The notes under the pieces are model-generated. The model searched no databases. It was not told the origin of the DNA and saw only the letters and a list, made by a program, of their open reading frames with translations. From Pseudomonas bohemica (lineage in GTDB: Bacteria > Pseudomonadota > Gammaproteobacteria > Pseudomonadales > Pseudomonadaceae), in NCBI RefSeq assembly GCF_002934685.1, contig NZ_NKHL01000117.1:169001-233000 (forward strand): a stretch of 64,000 nucleotides of DNA, given 5' to 3'. Made by a program: the position numbers and the translations under genes. Positions 32,555 to 41,508 of the stretch are shown in pieces; position 1 is the stretch's first letter; each line of letters starts with the position of its first letter.

Positions 32555-35218
32555 TCAAGCCAGGCTTTTGCTCACCACCTCAAACACATCCGGGGACAGC
32601 TGGCCGGATGCACGAATGCGCTCCAGTTCGCCTTTCATCAGCTCCTGCCGCTTGCTGTCATATTTGCGCCAGCGGGTCAAAGGGGCCAGTTGGCGCGAGG
32701 CGATCTGCGGGTTGAAGCCGTTCAGCTCGATGACCAGATCGGCCAGGAAGCGATAGCCCGAACCGTCCGCCGCATGGAAGTTGATCAGGTTTTGCCCCGC
32801 GAACGCACCAATCAAGGCACGCACCTTGTTCGGGTTCTTCATAGTGAACGCCGGATGTTGCATCAGCGCTTTCACCCGTTCCAGACCGCCCGGCAACGTG
32901 CTGCCGGCCTGGACGCTGAACCACTGATCCATGACCAGCGCGTTGTCCTTGAAGTTCTCGGCGAACACCGCCAGCGCCTTGGCTTTCTCGTCTTCGAACG
33001 GCGAATTGACCAGCACCGCCAGCGCGGTCAGGCGCTCGGTCATGTTGTCGGCGCTGTCGAACTGCTCGATGGCAGCGGCCAGCACGTGCGGTTTGCCAGT
33101 CAGCATCAGGTACGACAATGCGATGTTCTGCAAGGCGCGACGGGCAAAGTGCTCGGACTCGGCCACATACACGGTCTTCTTCGACAGCTCGCGGTTGGTC
33201 TGATAACGCTTCCACAGCGCATCGCTCAGGCTGTTGGCCAGTTGCAGACGGGCGAACTCACGGGCGGCGTGAATGGCATCGACATCCGCCACTTCGCTGA
33301 TCTCGGTGAGATAGGCCTCGCCCGGCAGCGAAAGCATTTCAGCGACCATGGCCTGATCCAGACTCTCGTCGGCCAGCACGGTGCCCAGCGCCGTGATCAG
33401 GCGTTGATCCAGCACCAGCGGCTCACCTTTCTGATGTTGAGCGATGAGTTCCTGCAGCACCTGAACCGACAACTGCTGACCGGCATCCCAGCGGTTGAAG
33501 CCGTCGCTGTCGTGCTGCATCAGGAACATCAGTTGATCACGGTTGTACGGGAAGCTGAGTTTCACCGGCGCCGAGAATCCGCGCAGCAGCGACGGCAGCG
33601 GTTGTTCGGCAACATCAACGAAGGTGAAAGTCTGCTCGGCTTCGGTCACCGCGATCACCCGCGAGGTACCCGATGCCGAAGACTCGTCCTGCAGACGCAA
33701 CGCAATTTCCTGACCCCGCTTGTCCAACAGGCCCAGCGACACCGGAATCACGAACGGCTTCTTCGCATCCCCCGGCTGACCTGGGGTGGTCGGGGCGCTT
33801 TGGCGGAAGGTCAAGCTGTAGGTTTTGCCCGCTGCGTCGTAGGACTCGGTCACCGCCAGACGCGGTGTACCGGCTTGGGAGTACCAGCGTTTGAACTGGG
33901 TCAGGTCGATGCCATTGGCGTCTTCCATCGCCTTGACGAAATCATCGCAGGTCACGGCCTGGCCGTCATGGCGTTCGAAATACAGGTCGCTGCCTTTGCG
34001 GAAGCCTTCGGCGCCCAGCAGCGTGTGGATCATGCCGACGACTTCCGAGCCTTTTTCGTACACCGTCAGGGTGTAGAAGTTGGAGATCTCGATGAAACTG
34101 TCCGGGCGCACGGCATGGGCCATGGGCCCTGCGTCTTCAGCGAACTGGTGGGTGCGCAGGTAGGCGACGTCCTGGATGCGCTTGACCGTTGCCGAGTTCA
34201 TGTCGGCGGAGAAGCCGGAATCGCGGAACACGGTGAAGCCTTCCTTGAGCGACAGCTGGAACCAGTCGCGGCAGGTCACGCGGTTGCCCGACCAGTTGTG
34301 GAAGTACTCGTGGGCAACGATGGCCTCAACCCGCTGGTGCGCGGCGTCGGTCGCGGTTTCGGCGCGAGCCAGCACTGCGCTGGAATTGAAGATGTTCAGG
34401 CCCTTGTTTTCCATGGCGCCCATGTTGAAGTCGTTGACCGCCACGATCATGAAGATGTCCAGATCGTATTCGCGACCGTAGACCTCTTCGTCCCAGCGCA
34501 TGGACTTTTTCAGGCTGTCCATGGCGTGCTGGCATTTATCGATGTTTTCCGGCTCGACGAAGATGCGCAAGGTCACCTTGCGCTCGGTCATGGTGATGAA
34601 GGTGTCTTCGACGCACCACAGATCGCCGGCCACCAGTGCGAACAGGTAGGCGGGCTTCTTGAACGGGTCTTCCCAGGTCACCCAGTGGCGATCATCGCCT
34701 TCCGGGCCGAGGTCGATCAGGTTGCCGTTGGACAGCAGGATAGGGAAGTCCTGTTTGCTGGCGATGACCGTGGTGGTGAAGGTGCTCATCACGTCCGGGC
34801 GGTCGAGGTAATAGGTGATCTTGCGGAAACCCTCGGCCTCGCACTGAGTGCAGAACATGCCGCTGGACTTGTACAGCCCTTCCAGCGCGGTGTTGGTTTC
34901 CGGGTGGATCCTTACGCTGGTGTCGAGGGTAAAGTTTTCGGACTTGGGCTGGACGGTCAGGTTGTCCGGGGTCAATTCGTAATCGCCGGGCGCCAGATCG
35001 ACGTCAGCCAGCTTGACTGACAGCAGTTCCAGTAACTGGCCGTCCAGCACCAGCGCAGGCAAGCCGGCGCCCCGTTCAGGATTGCGACGCATGACCAGCT
35101 GCGCATGGACCAGTGTGTGATCGTCGAACAATTCGAAGGTCAGGTGCGTCTCGTCAATGAGGTACTCAGGCGCCTGATAATCCTTCAGGTAGATCATTTT
35201 CGGCTGTTCGGTGCGCAT
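32555..35218 (-). CDS. pepN: Aminopeptidase N
   Basis: An 887-residue M1-family zinc aminopeptidase, cytoplasmic, that removes N-terminal residues from peptides in late protein turnover. The exopeptidase motif MGAMENKGLN and zinc motif VAHEYFHNWSGNRVTCRDWFQLSLKEG (HExxH plus downstream Glu, seen in the pieces HEYFHNW and LKEGFTVF) are intact. The N-terminus FELFDDHTLVHAQLVMRRN and C-terminal ARM-like domain make up the full E. coli-type length. ATG at 35218. It is monocistronic, with a clear terminator after the stop. Confidence 0.97.
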   Translation of the reverse strand: MRTEQPKMIYLKDYQAPEYLIDETHLTFELFDDHTLVHAQLVMRRNPERGAGLPALVLDGQLLELLSVKLADVDLAPGDYELTPDNLTVQPKSENFTLDTSVRIHPETNTALEGLYKSSGMFCTQCEAEGFRKITYYLDRPDVMSTFTTTVIASKQDFPILLSNGNLIDLGPEGDDRHWVTWEDPFKKPAYLFALVAGDLWCVEDTFITMTERKVTLRIFVEPENIDKCQHAMDSLKKSMRWDEEVYGREYDLDIFMIVAVNDFNMGAMENKGLNIFNSSAVLARAETATDAAHQRVEAIVAHEYFHNWSGNRVTCRDWFQLSLKEGFTVFRDSGFSADMNSATVKRIQDVAYLRTHQFAEDAGPMAHAVRPDSFIEISNFYTLTVYEKGSEVVGMIHTLLGAEGFRKGSDLYFERHDGQAVTCDDFVKAMEDANGIDLTQFKRWYSQAGTPRLAVTESYDAAGKTYSLTFRQSAPTTPGQPGDAKKPFVIPVSLGLLDKRGQEIALRLQDESSASGTSRVIAVTEAEQTFTFVDVAEQPLPSLLRGFSAPVKLSFPYNRDQLMFLMQHDSDGFNRWDAGQQLSVQVLQELIAQHQKGEPLVLDQRLITALGTVLADESLDQAMVAEMLSLPGEAYLTEISEVADVDAIHAAREFARLQLANSLSDALWKRYQTNRELSKKTVYVAESEHFARRALQNIALSYLMLTGKPHVLAAAIEQFDSADNMTERLTALAVLVNSPFEDEKAKALAVFAENFKDNALVMDQWFSVQAGSTLPGGLERVKALMQHPAFTMKNPNKVRALIGAFAGQNLINFHAADGSGYRFLADLVIELNGFNPQIASRQLAPLTRWRKYDSKRQELMKGELERIRASGQLSPDVFEVVSKSLA

Positions 35219-35241
35219 GATTCTGTCCTTATGCTTTTGAG

Positions 35242-36072
35242 CTACTGATGCACGGCGAGCTGATACGCCGTGTATTTGCGGATGTTGATCACGCCCGTGT
35301 CGAAGATCAGGTATTGACCCTTGATGCCCAGCAACGTGCCTTCGGCGACAGGGTCCTTGTCCAGGTTGAAGCTGACGATCTTGGTCGGATAGGCCTCGAC
35401 CGGATACTTGATCTCGATCGGTTCGACATCGTTAAGCAGCTGAATGGCTTGCAGGCCGAAACGCGCTTGCAACGCGGCCAGACCCTCGGCGCAGGACTCG
35501 AACAATTGCTGACGAATCGCCGCCAGGTCAACCGCCGGTGCGTCACCCTTGAGCAGCGCCCGCCAATTGGTACGGTCCGCAACCTGGCTGCGGAACAGGT
35601 CTTCGACGAAGCCCGACTGCTGACGGGTCGCCACACGCACGATCGGCAGCGCCTGGCTTGCACCCTGATCCAGCCAGCGCGTCGGTAGCTGCGTAGAGCG
35701 GGTGATGCCAACCTTCACGCCCGACGAATTGGCCAGATAGACCACATGGTCGGTCATGCAGAATTGCTCGCCCCACGACGGATCGCGGCAGGTGCCATGC
35801 TCGTGGTGGCATTTTTCCGGACTCATGATGCAGACATCACACTGCGCAAGCTTCTGCATGCAGGGGTAGCAATAGCCCTGGCTGAAGCTGGTCTTGGTAC
35901 GGCGGCCGCAATGGCTGCAGTGAATCGCGCCCAGGTATTCCAGGCGCACGGTCTTGCCGATCAGCGGGTTGGCCGGAATTTGCGACTCACCCAGACGAAA
36001 CGCATATTCGACCCGCGTTGCATCGAGCCGCGCGGACATCTTGTTGACGGAGCCTCGACCAATTTCGATCAA
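35242..36072 (-). CDS. DUF2797 family protein with zinc-ribbon-like and GIY-YIG-like parts
   Basis: A 276-residue protein of unknown function. An N-terminal cysteine-rich region (HCSHCGRRTKTSFSQGYCYPCMQKLAQCDVCI, seen as CSHC, CYPC and CDVC pairs, then CHHEHGTCRD) probably binds two zinc ions. The middle part DHVVYLANSSGVKVGITR resembles the GIY-YIG nuclease core in spacing (VYL-11-VGI). The start is uncertain: TTG at 36072 overlaps the stop of the upstream gene (TTGA, 4 bases) and gives MIEIGRGSVNKM; an ATG at 36039 is the alternative. It lies between the DUF1315 gene and pepN in the same orientation, an arrangement that I believe is common in pseudomonads. Confidence 0.85.
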   Translation of the reverse strand: MIEIGRGSVNKMSARLDATRVEYAFRLGESQIPANPLIGKTVRLEYLGAIHCSHCGRRTKTSFSQGYCYPCMQKLAQCDVCIMSPEKCHHEHGTCRDPSWGEQFCMTDHVVYLANSSGVKVGITRSTQLPTRWLDQGASQALPIVRVATRQQSGFVEDLFRSQVADRTNWRALLKGDAPAVDLAAIRQQLFESCAEGLAALQARFGLQAIQLLNDVEPIEIKYPVEAYPTKIVSFNLDKDPVAEGTLLGIKGQYLIFDTGVINIRKYTAYQLAVHQ

Positions 36073-36329
36073 TGGATGGCATCCGATTTGAACAGGATGT
36101 TAGGCACCGGCGCCGACTTGGAGGCGCACTCCTGCGGGCCCATGTAGCCGATGCGTTGTTCTTCGGGCACGTTGCGCACTTCCCAGGCGATCAGCGCCTG
36201 CAGCGACAGTTCGCGTTGTTCCTGGGTCAGCTTGCGGCCGTCGGACCACTTGCCGATTTCCACGGCCAGTTTCAGGCTGTCGTAGATGTCCGGCGTGATG
36301 TTTTCGATCATTTCGACAAAAGAGGACAT
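36069..36329 (-). CDS. DUF1315 (YeaC-like) family protein
   Basis: An 86-residue protein of the YeaC/DUF1315 family with no assigned function. Typical features: MSSFVEMIENITPDIYDSLKLAVEIGKWSDGRKL, with the central WSDGRKLTQEQRE and the closing RIGYMG. It has no signal peptide or membrane helix. GGGTTCTCCC precedes the ATG only weakly as a ribosome site. The stop overlaps the start of the DUF2797 gene. Confidence 0.88.
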   Translation of the reverse strand: MSSFVEMIENITPDIYDSLKLAVEIGKWSDGRKLTQEQRELSLQALIAWEVRNVPEEQRIGYMGPQECASKSAPVPNILFKSDAIH

Positions 36330-36358
36330 TGGGTTCTCCCAGAATTGAGCGGGCGATT

Positions 36359-37231
36359 TTAATGTTTACGGCGCGCTAATGCACCGCCCACAAGACCTGT
36401 TGCACAACCGATGATCAGACCACCGACGTGGGCGCCATTGGCGATCTCGCCGAACCCCAGCAGGCTGATCAGCCCGGACATGCACAGCACCAGCCAGGCC
36501 AGCATCATCACCAGTACGCCGCGAGGCAGGCGATAGATGGGGTTGGGCGCCAGCAACTGGAAGATCCAGCAGTGACCGAGCAAGCCGTACAGCACTCCGG
36601 ACAGGCCGCCGAACAGGGTCGGGCCACTCCAGAAATACTGGCCGTAGTTGGAAAACGCGCTGAATGCCAGCGTCAGCCCCAGCAACTGCCAACTGCCCTG
36701 GCGCATCTCGATACGTCGCCCCAGCTCCCAGAACCACAGGGCGTTCATCACCAGGTGCAGCACCCCAAAGTGGATCAGCATCGGCGAGACTACCCGCCAC
36801 CATTGCCCGGCCGCCAGTGTCGCCTCGACCGGGGTGAAGGTGACGTAATCGCCGTTGACGCGGAAATCGTTGAAGGTCAGCCAACTCAACGCGGCGAAAT
36901 TGTCCCCCAGCAGGGTCACACCGGCGACGATCAGACACAGCAGCAGGACGATGCTGGTCACCGGACTGCTGCGCACCTGGACCAACGGGCTGGGGCGAGT
37001 CAGGGCCACCACCTCACGGCCCGGGGGCAATTGCACGGTGGGATCGCCTTCGGGGTATTGCTGATAAAGCTGGCGAATGTCGTCGGCCAGCTGCGGGGCA
37101 TCCGGCACCCACAGCACCTGCTCGCCCGCTTCTTCGCTGACCCGGTGCGGCACGTTGAGGCGTCGCAACAATTCAACGAAACCACTGAGGTCGGTGTTCA
37201 ACGGCAGACGCAATACGGCAACCGGGTTCAT
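36359..37231 (-). CDS. glpG: Rhomboid intramembrane serine protease GlpG
   Basis: A 290-residue protein with an N-terminal cytoplasmic domain (1-85, PVAVLRLPLNTDLSGFVELL) and a six-helix rhomboid domain. The catalytic dyad is S211 in the GLSGVLYGLLG motif and H268 in NGAHVGGLIIG. The HFGVLHLVMNALWFWELGR stretch with the conserved His and Asn of helix 2 is present. It cleaves transmembrane segments of membrane proteins. The ATG at 37231 gives the standard N-terminal domain; the longer frame runs into the phosphatase gene. It overlaps that upstream gene by 4 bases. Confidence 0.94.
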   Translation of the reverse strand: MNPVAVLRLPLNTDLSGFVELLRRLNVPHRVSEEAGEQVLWVPDAPQLADDIRQLYQQYPEGDPTVQLPPGREVVALTRPSPLVQVRSSPVTSIVLLLCLIVAGVTLLGDNFAALSWLTFNDFRVNGDYVTFTPVEATLAAGQWWRVVSPMLIHFGVLHLVMNALWFWELGRRIEMRQGSWQLLGLTLAFSAFSNYGQYFWSGPTLFGGLSGVLYGLLGHCWIFQLLAPNPIYRLPRGVLVMMLAWLVLCMSGLISLLGFGEIANGAHVGGLIIGCATGLVGGALARRKH

Positions 37232-38199
37232 TGGGCTGTCTCCGGCCGCGTGACATCGACCCAGACGAACTTGTTCGGATCTATTCGGGTTTCCTGATCG
37301 AGCCGGTACGCCACCAGCTTGCCGTACAGCACGGCGCTGTAGTCCAGGCACGCCAGGTTGGGCCGGATCGCCGCGGGAATACCGCTGCGCCAGTAATGCC
37401 CGACGAACAACAGCGGCTCATCGGCGCCGTAGCGCAGCAAGGCGTTTTTCTCGCTGTCCGACAGCGGCCGCTTGGCCACCGGCTCCGGCAAGGCGTCCGG
37501 CTGAAAGACCACGTCGCCGTAGGTCTGCGGGTCGTCTTCCCAGAACTTGGTGCGAAATGAGGCGCGCGTCAGGCCGTCGCCGCCGGTCAGGGTCATGCCA
37601 TGGGGCAGGCGCATGTCAGTGCCACGCAGCAGCCTGTCGAACACGGCGCTGGCGAAACTACCCTGCACCGCCGAAGCCTGGACAAAATGCTGATCGATCC
37701 GGCCATCGCCATGGGCGCTGCGCAGGGCTTCGATCAGGCTGGCGTCCCAACAGGCGTGAACCAGGCGGAAGCGCTCGGCGTCGATGAACAGCGGCAATTC
37801 ATAGAACCACTTGATGAAGTCGTTCCAGTCGCCGGGATGCTGCTCGAACTGCGCCAGGGTTTCGCCCAACAGCCTGGCATGGCGCGGGGTGTGTTCGCGC
37901 ACGAACTGCTTGCCGCTTTCCGGCGGCGCCGGCGTGCTCCAGCCCAGCGCGTTGAATTCATGGTTGCCCATGATGCAGAACGCCTGGCCGGCAACGACCA
38001 TGTCATGAACGATATGCAGGGCCTCGCGAATGCGCGGACCGCGGTCGATGATATCGCCCAGGAACAGGGCAATACGTTCCGGATGGCGCCATACGCCAGC
38101 CTGAAAGCGATAACCAAGGGTGTCGAGCAAGTGCTCAAGGGTGCGGGCACATCCATGCACGTCACCGATCAGATCGTAGCTACGCGCGGGATCTAGCAT
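37228..38199 (-). CDS. Metallophosphatase of the PPP family (ApaH/PrpE-like)
   Basis: A 323-residue calcineurin-like phosphoesterase. The three PPP motifs are clear: LIGDVHGC (GDxHG), FLGDIIDRGPR (GDxxDRG) and IMGNHEFNALG (GNHE), and later histidines appear in LVHACWD and FVGHYWRSG. It binds two metal ions and should hydrolyse a phosphoester; ApaH-like activity on dinucleoside tetraphosphates or a serine/threonine phosphatase role are both possible. The ATG at 38199 overlaps the nadK stop by one base, so nadK, this gene and glpG form a coupled trio. Confidence 0.9.
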   Translation of the reverse strand: MLDPARSYDLIGDVHGCARTLEHLLDTLGYRFQAGVWRHPERIALFLGDIIDRGPRIREALHIVHDMVVAGQAFCIMGNHEFNALGWSTPAPPESGKQFVREHTPRHARLLGETLAQFEQHPGDWNDFIKWFYELPLFIDAERFRLVHACWDASLIEALRSAHGDGRIDQHFVQASAVQGSFASAVFDRLLRGTDMRLPHGMTLTGGDGLTRASFRTKFWEDDPQTYGDVVFQPDALPEPVAKRPLSDSEKNALLRYGADEPLLFVGHYWRSGIPAAIRPNLACLDYSAVLYGKLVAYRLDQETRIDPNKFVWVDVTRPETAQ

Positions 38200-39089
38200 C
38201 AGTCGCCCCCGCCGCCAAGCCGACTGCCCCAACCGAGCTTGGTCCGGCAGACTTCGTAATAGTTGTGATCGAGCGGGTGAATCAGACGCAGCTTTTGCGG
38301 TTTCTTTTTCACGGTCACGGTGTCACCGGGCGCGCAAGTGAAGTGGTTCTGTCCATCGCAGGAGACCTGTGGATAAATCGTCATGTCCTTTGAGACAACG
38401 ATTTTCAGCTCACTGTTGCCGTCGACGACAATTGGCCGACCGGAAAGGGTGTGCGGGTACATCGGCACGATAACGATGGCGTCCAGCTTGGGGTGCATGA
38501 TCGGGCCGCCCGCCGACAGCGCATAGGCTGTGGAACCGGTAGGTGTGGCGACAATGAGTCCGTCGGCCTTCTGGCTGCAGACGAACTGGCCATCGATGTA
38601 GATTTCGAATTCGATCATCCGCGTGGATTTGCCGGGGTGCAGCACCACGTCGTTGAGCGCGTCGCCCTGGCCGATGGCTTCGCCGTGACGACGGACTTCG
38701 GCCTGCAGCAGGAAGCGGTTTTCCACCAGGTAGTGGCCGTCCAGGACCTCGGCGACCTTCACTTCCAACTCATCGGGGCGGATGTCGGTCAGAAAGCCCA
38801 GGCTGCCACGGTTGATGCCCAGCACCGGCACGTTGTGCTTGGCCAGCGCACGGGCCGCGCCCAACAGGCTGCCGTCGCCACCGACGACAATCACCATGTC
38901 GCAGACCTCGCCCAGCATCTTGCGCGAAGAGGTCTGCATGCCGTGGCCAGGCAGCACTTCGGCGATGGTGTCTTCGAGGATCACATGCAAATGCCGCGAC
39001 ATCAGGAATTTCTTGAGTCGGCGAACGGTCTCGAGCACTTGTGAACTGCCAAGGCGACCGATGATGCCGATATTACGAAATTGCTCCAT
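38199..39089 (-). CDS. nadK: NAD kinase
   Basis: A 296-residue ATP- or polyphosphate-dependent NAD kinase that makes NADP+. The GGDGSLLGAAR motif (GGDGT-like), GINRGSLGFLTDI, ATPTGSTAYALSAGGPI and the C-terminal SCDGQ block are typical. The ATG at 39089 gives the family N-terminus MEQFRNIGIIGR; the 114-residue upstream extension is GC-rich noise. It is the first gene of a minus-strand coupled unit with the phosphatase and glpG. Confidence 0.97.
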   Translation of the reverse strand: MEQFRNIGIIGRLGSSQVLETVRRLKKFLMSRHLHVILEDTIAEVLPGHGMQTSSRKMLGEVCDMVIVVGGDGSLLGAARALAKHNVPVLGINRGSLGFLTDIRPDELEVKVAEVLDGHYLVENRFLLQAEVRRHGEAIGQGDALNDVVLHPGKSTRMIEFEIYIDGQFVCSQKADGLIVATPTGSTAYALSAGGPIMHPKLDAIVIVPMYPHTLSGRPIVVDGNSELKIVVSKDMTIYPQVSCDGQNHFTCAPGDTVTVKKKPQKLRLIHPLDHNYYEVCRTKLGWGSRLGGGGD

Positions 39090-39163
39090 GGGGCTCCCGC
39101 AGGGTTCATGCATGTAAAGAACGCGATTATGGGCGAAGGGGTCGGTAGCGGCAAATGAGGGTT

Positions 39164-39195
39164 TATCCGCAGGAGCGCGCTTGCCCGCGATTGCG
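39164..39195. repeat. Single REP-like half element
   Basis: GCAGGAGCGCGCTTGCCCGC with CGATTG resembles one arm of the GCTTGCCCGCGA-core repeat found complete at 55567-55679. Confidence 0.55.
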
Positions 39196-39278
39196 AGGTC
39201 ACTCGCCCCCCATGAACCTGGCATCCCGTTATCGCGTGCACGTGCGCGCCTGCAAAATCGCCCTGCTATTCTTCCCCA

Positions 39279-40262
39279 ATGAGCCCATTCCCGACCCTCA
39301 CCGCCCTGCCCCGTCAACTGCGCACGCCTGCGGTGCGCGACTTGGCATGGGCGATCCTTTCGCCGCCGATGCTGGCAGTGACTCCATGGCCGCAACGCCA
39401 TCCCTTGAGCGGCAGCGACTGGGTGCGGCATCCCCAGGCGCTGGAAGACTTTCTACGCAAGCTGGACCTGGACAGTAGCGCCCTGGACCAATGGCTATCC
39501 CGCAGCTCGATTCGCCGTCTGGGCCTGTATTACGAGCGCCTTTGGCAGTTCGCGATCCAGCATGCGCCCGGGGTGGAGATGATCGCTGCCAATCTGCCGA
39601 TCCGCATCGAAGGCCAGACATTGGGCGAACTGGATATGCTGTTGCGTGACAGGGACGGCGTCCATCACGTGGAACTGGCAATCAAGTTTTATCTTGGCCC
39701 GCGGGAGGCTGACGGCCAGGACCCGGCAAACTGGCTGGGCCCCGGCAGCCACGACCGGCTGGGCCTGAAACTGGCCCACCTCGATCAGCATCAGTTGCCG
39801 ATCTCGGCGCGGGAAGAAAGCCGGCAGGCGCTGGCGGCATTGGGCATCGCCTCGTTCAGCGCCGAATTATGGCTGGGCGGCTATCTGCTCTATCCCTGGC
39901 CCGCCCCCTCTGCATCCCCGCAAGGCGTGCATCACGATCATCTGCGCGGACAATGGCTGCATCAGAAAGAGTGGCCAGCCTTCGCCGCGCGGCACCCCGA
40001 CGGTCGCTGGCAAGTCCTGCCGCGCCATGCCTGGCTCGGGCCAGCCCGTTATGAGCAGCCGTTGAGCAACGACGAGTTTCAAGCGTGGCTGCAGCAGCTC
40101 GACCCCAAGGCACAGGCGCAGTTGCTGGTGCGCCTGACCTCAAGCGCCGAAGGGCATTGGCAGGAAGCCGAACGCGTGTTTCTGGTATCGGACCTGTGGC
40201 CGGCAGTCGCGGGAACCGGCGAGGTCAAACACTCAATCGCAACACCAGCGCCGCCAGCGTGA
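39279..40262 (+). CDS. DUF1853 family protein
   Basis: A 327-residue protein of unknown function. The N-terminal half has LRTPAVRDLAWAILSPPML and LGLYYERLWQFAIQHAPGVEMIAANLPIRI, and the core GELDMLLRDRDGVHHVELAIKFYLG has a pattern (ELD, then ELAIKFY) like the PD-(D/E)xK nuclease fold with E-x-K. This makes a nuclease-like function possible but unproven. It stands divergent to nadK. Its last 38 bases overlap the end of the convergent ArsB-like gene, which is an unusual 3' overlap. Confidence 0.82.
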   Translation: MSPFPTLTALPRQLRTPAVRDLAWAILSPPMLAVTPWPQRHPLSGSDWVRHPQALEDFLRKLDLDSSALDQWLSRSSIRRLGLYYERLWQFAIQHAPGVEMIAANLPIRIEGQTLGELDMLLRDRDGVHHVELAIKFYLGPREADGQDPANWLGPGSHDRLGLKLAHLDQHQLPISAREESRQALAALGIASFSAELWLGGYLLYPWPAPSASPQGVHHDHLRGQWLHQKEWPAFAARHPDGRWQVLPRHAWLGPARYEQPLSNDEFQAWLQQLDPKAQAQLLVRLTSSAEGHWQEAERVFLVSDLWPAVAGTGEVKHSIATPAPPA

Positions 40263-41508
40263 TCAACAGCACCGGCAGCGTCAGCACGATCCCGACGCGC
40301 AAGTAATACCCCCAGCCGATGCTGACACCTTTGCACGCCAGCACATGCAGCCAAAGCAAGGTCGCAAGGCTGCCGATGGGAGTGATTTTGGGTCCCAGAT
40401 CACTGCCGATGACGTTGGCGTAAATCATCGCTTCCTGCAAATGGCCTTGGCCCTGACTGGCATCGATCGACAGCAGCCCGATCAGCACCGTCGGCAGATT
40501 GTTCATCACCGACGACAACAACGCCGTCAGCAAGCCTGTACCCATCGCCGCGCCCCACAGCCCATGTTCGGCAAAGTGATCCAGCCAGCCTGCCAGATAC
40601 GTGGTCAACCCTTCATTGCGCAGCCCGTAGACCACCAGGTACATGCCCAGCGAGAAAATCACGATCTGCCACGGCGCGCCCTTCATCACCTTGCGGGTGG
40701 AAATCTTGTGGCCCGTGGCAGCGATGCCCAGCAGGATCGCGGCACACACCGCCGAGATCGCGCTGATCGGAATGCCCAGTGGCTCGAGGGCGAAGCAGCC
40801 GACCAGCAAAATTCCCAACACCCACCAGCCGGCGATGAAGGTCGGGCGGTCGTGAATGGCCGAGGCCGGCTCATCCAGCTGCGAGGCGTCGAAGGTCTGC
40901 GGGATGTCGCGGCAAAAAAACAGCATCAATACCGCGAGGCTCGCGGCCACGCTGACCAGGCTCACCGGGATCATCACCGAGGCGTAGCGATTGAAGCCGA
41001 TGCCGAAATAATCCGCCGATACGATATTGACCAGATTCGACACCACCAGCGGCAGGCTCGCGGTGTCGGCGATGAAGCCGGCGGCCATGACGAATGCCAG
41101 CGTGGTCGCGGGTGAGAAACGCAGCGCCAGCAGCATAGACATGACGATTGGCGTGAGAATCAGCGCCGCGCCGTCGTTGGCGAACAACGCCGACACCAGT
41201 GCGCCGAGCAGCACGATAAACGCGAACAACCTGCGCCCGCGACCTTTGCCCCAGCGCGCCACATGCAGCGCCGCCCAGTTGAAGAACCCCGCTTCGTCGA
41301 GCAGCAGGCTGATGATGATCAACGCGATGAAGGTGCCGGTGGCGTTCCAGATGATGTGCCAGACCTGCGGGATGTCCGTCAGGTGCACCACCCCGAAAAA
41401 CAATGCCAGCACCGCGCCCAGTGTTGCGCTCCAACCGACGCCCAGCCCCTTTGGCTGCCAGATCACCAGGGTGATGGTGAGCAGGAAAATCAGCGCGGCT
41501 GTCAGCAT
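40225..41508 (-). CDS. ArsB-type arsenite/anion efflux permease
   Basis: A 427-residue membrane protein with 11-12 hydrophobic segments of the ArsB/NhaD (IT) superfamily. FANDGAALILTPIVMSMLLAL and ATSLPLVVSNLVNIVSADYF-like stretches (here ADTASLPLVVSNLVNIVSAD) and the second repeat SVMNNLPTVLIGLLSIDAS are the paired substrate-loop motifs. Length equals that of plasmid ArsB (427-429). No arsR, arsC or arsH gene is adjacent; its upstream neighbour is an MFS transporter one base away. The substrate may be arsenite/antimonite or another anion. Confidence 0.82.
   Translation of the reverse strand: MLTAALIFLLTITLVIWQPKGLGVGWSATLGAVLALFFGVVHLTDIPQVWHIIWNATGTFIALIIISLLLDEAGFFNWAALHVARWGKGRGRRLFAFIVLLGALVSALFANDGAALILTPIVMSMLLALRFSPATTLAFVMAAGFIADTASLPLVVSNLVNIVSADYFGIGFNRYASVMIPVSLVSVAASLAVLMLFFCRDIPQTFDASQLDEPASAIHDRPTFIAGWWVLGILLVGCFALEPLGIPISAISAVCAAILLGIAATGHKISTRKVMKGAPWQIVIFSLGMYLVVYGLRNEGLTTYLAGWLDHFAEHGLWGAAMGTGLLTALLSSVMNNLPTVLIGLLSIDASQGQGHLQEAMIYANVIGSDLGPKITPIGSLATLLWLHVLACKGVSIGWGYYLRVGIVLTLPVLLITLAALVLRLSV

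Noticed and set aside
32516..35020. 834-codon plus-strand frame opposite pepN
   Set aside because: Shadow of pepN; rich in H, Q, R and V with no recognisable domain.
39090..39431. N-terminal extension of NAD kinase
   Set aside because: The family N-terminus begins at MEQFRNIGIIGR (39089); the upstream 114 codons include promoter and REP sequence.
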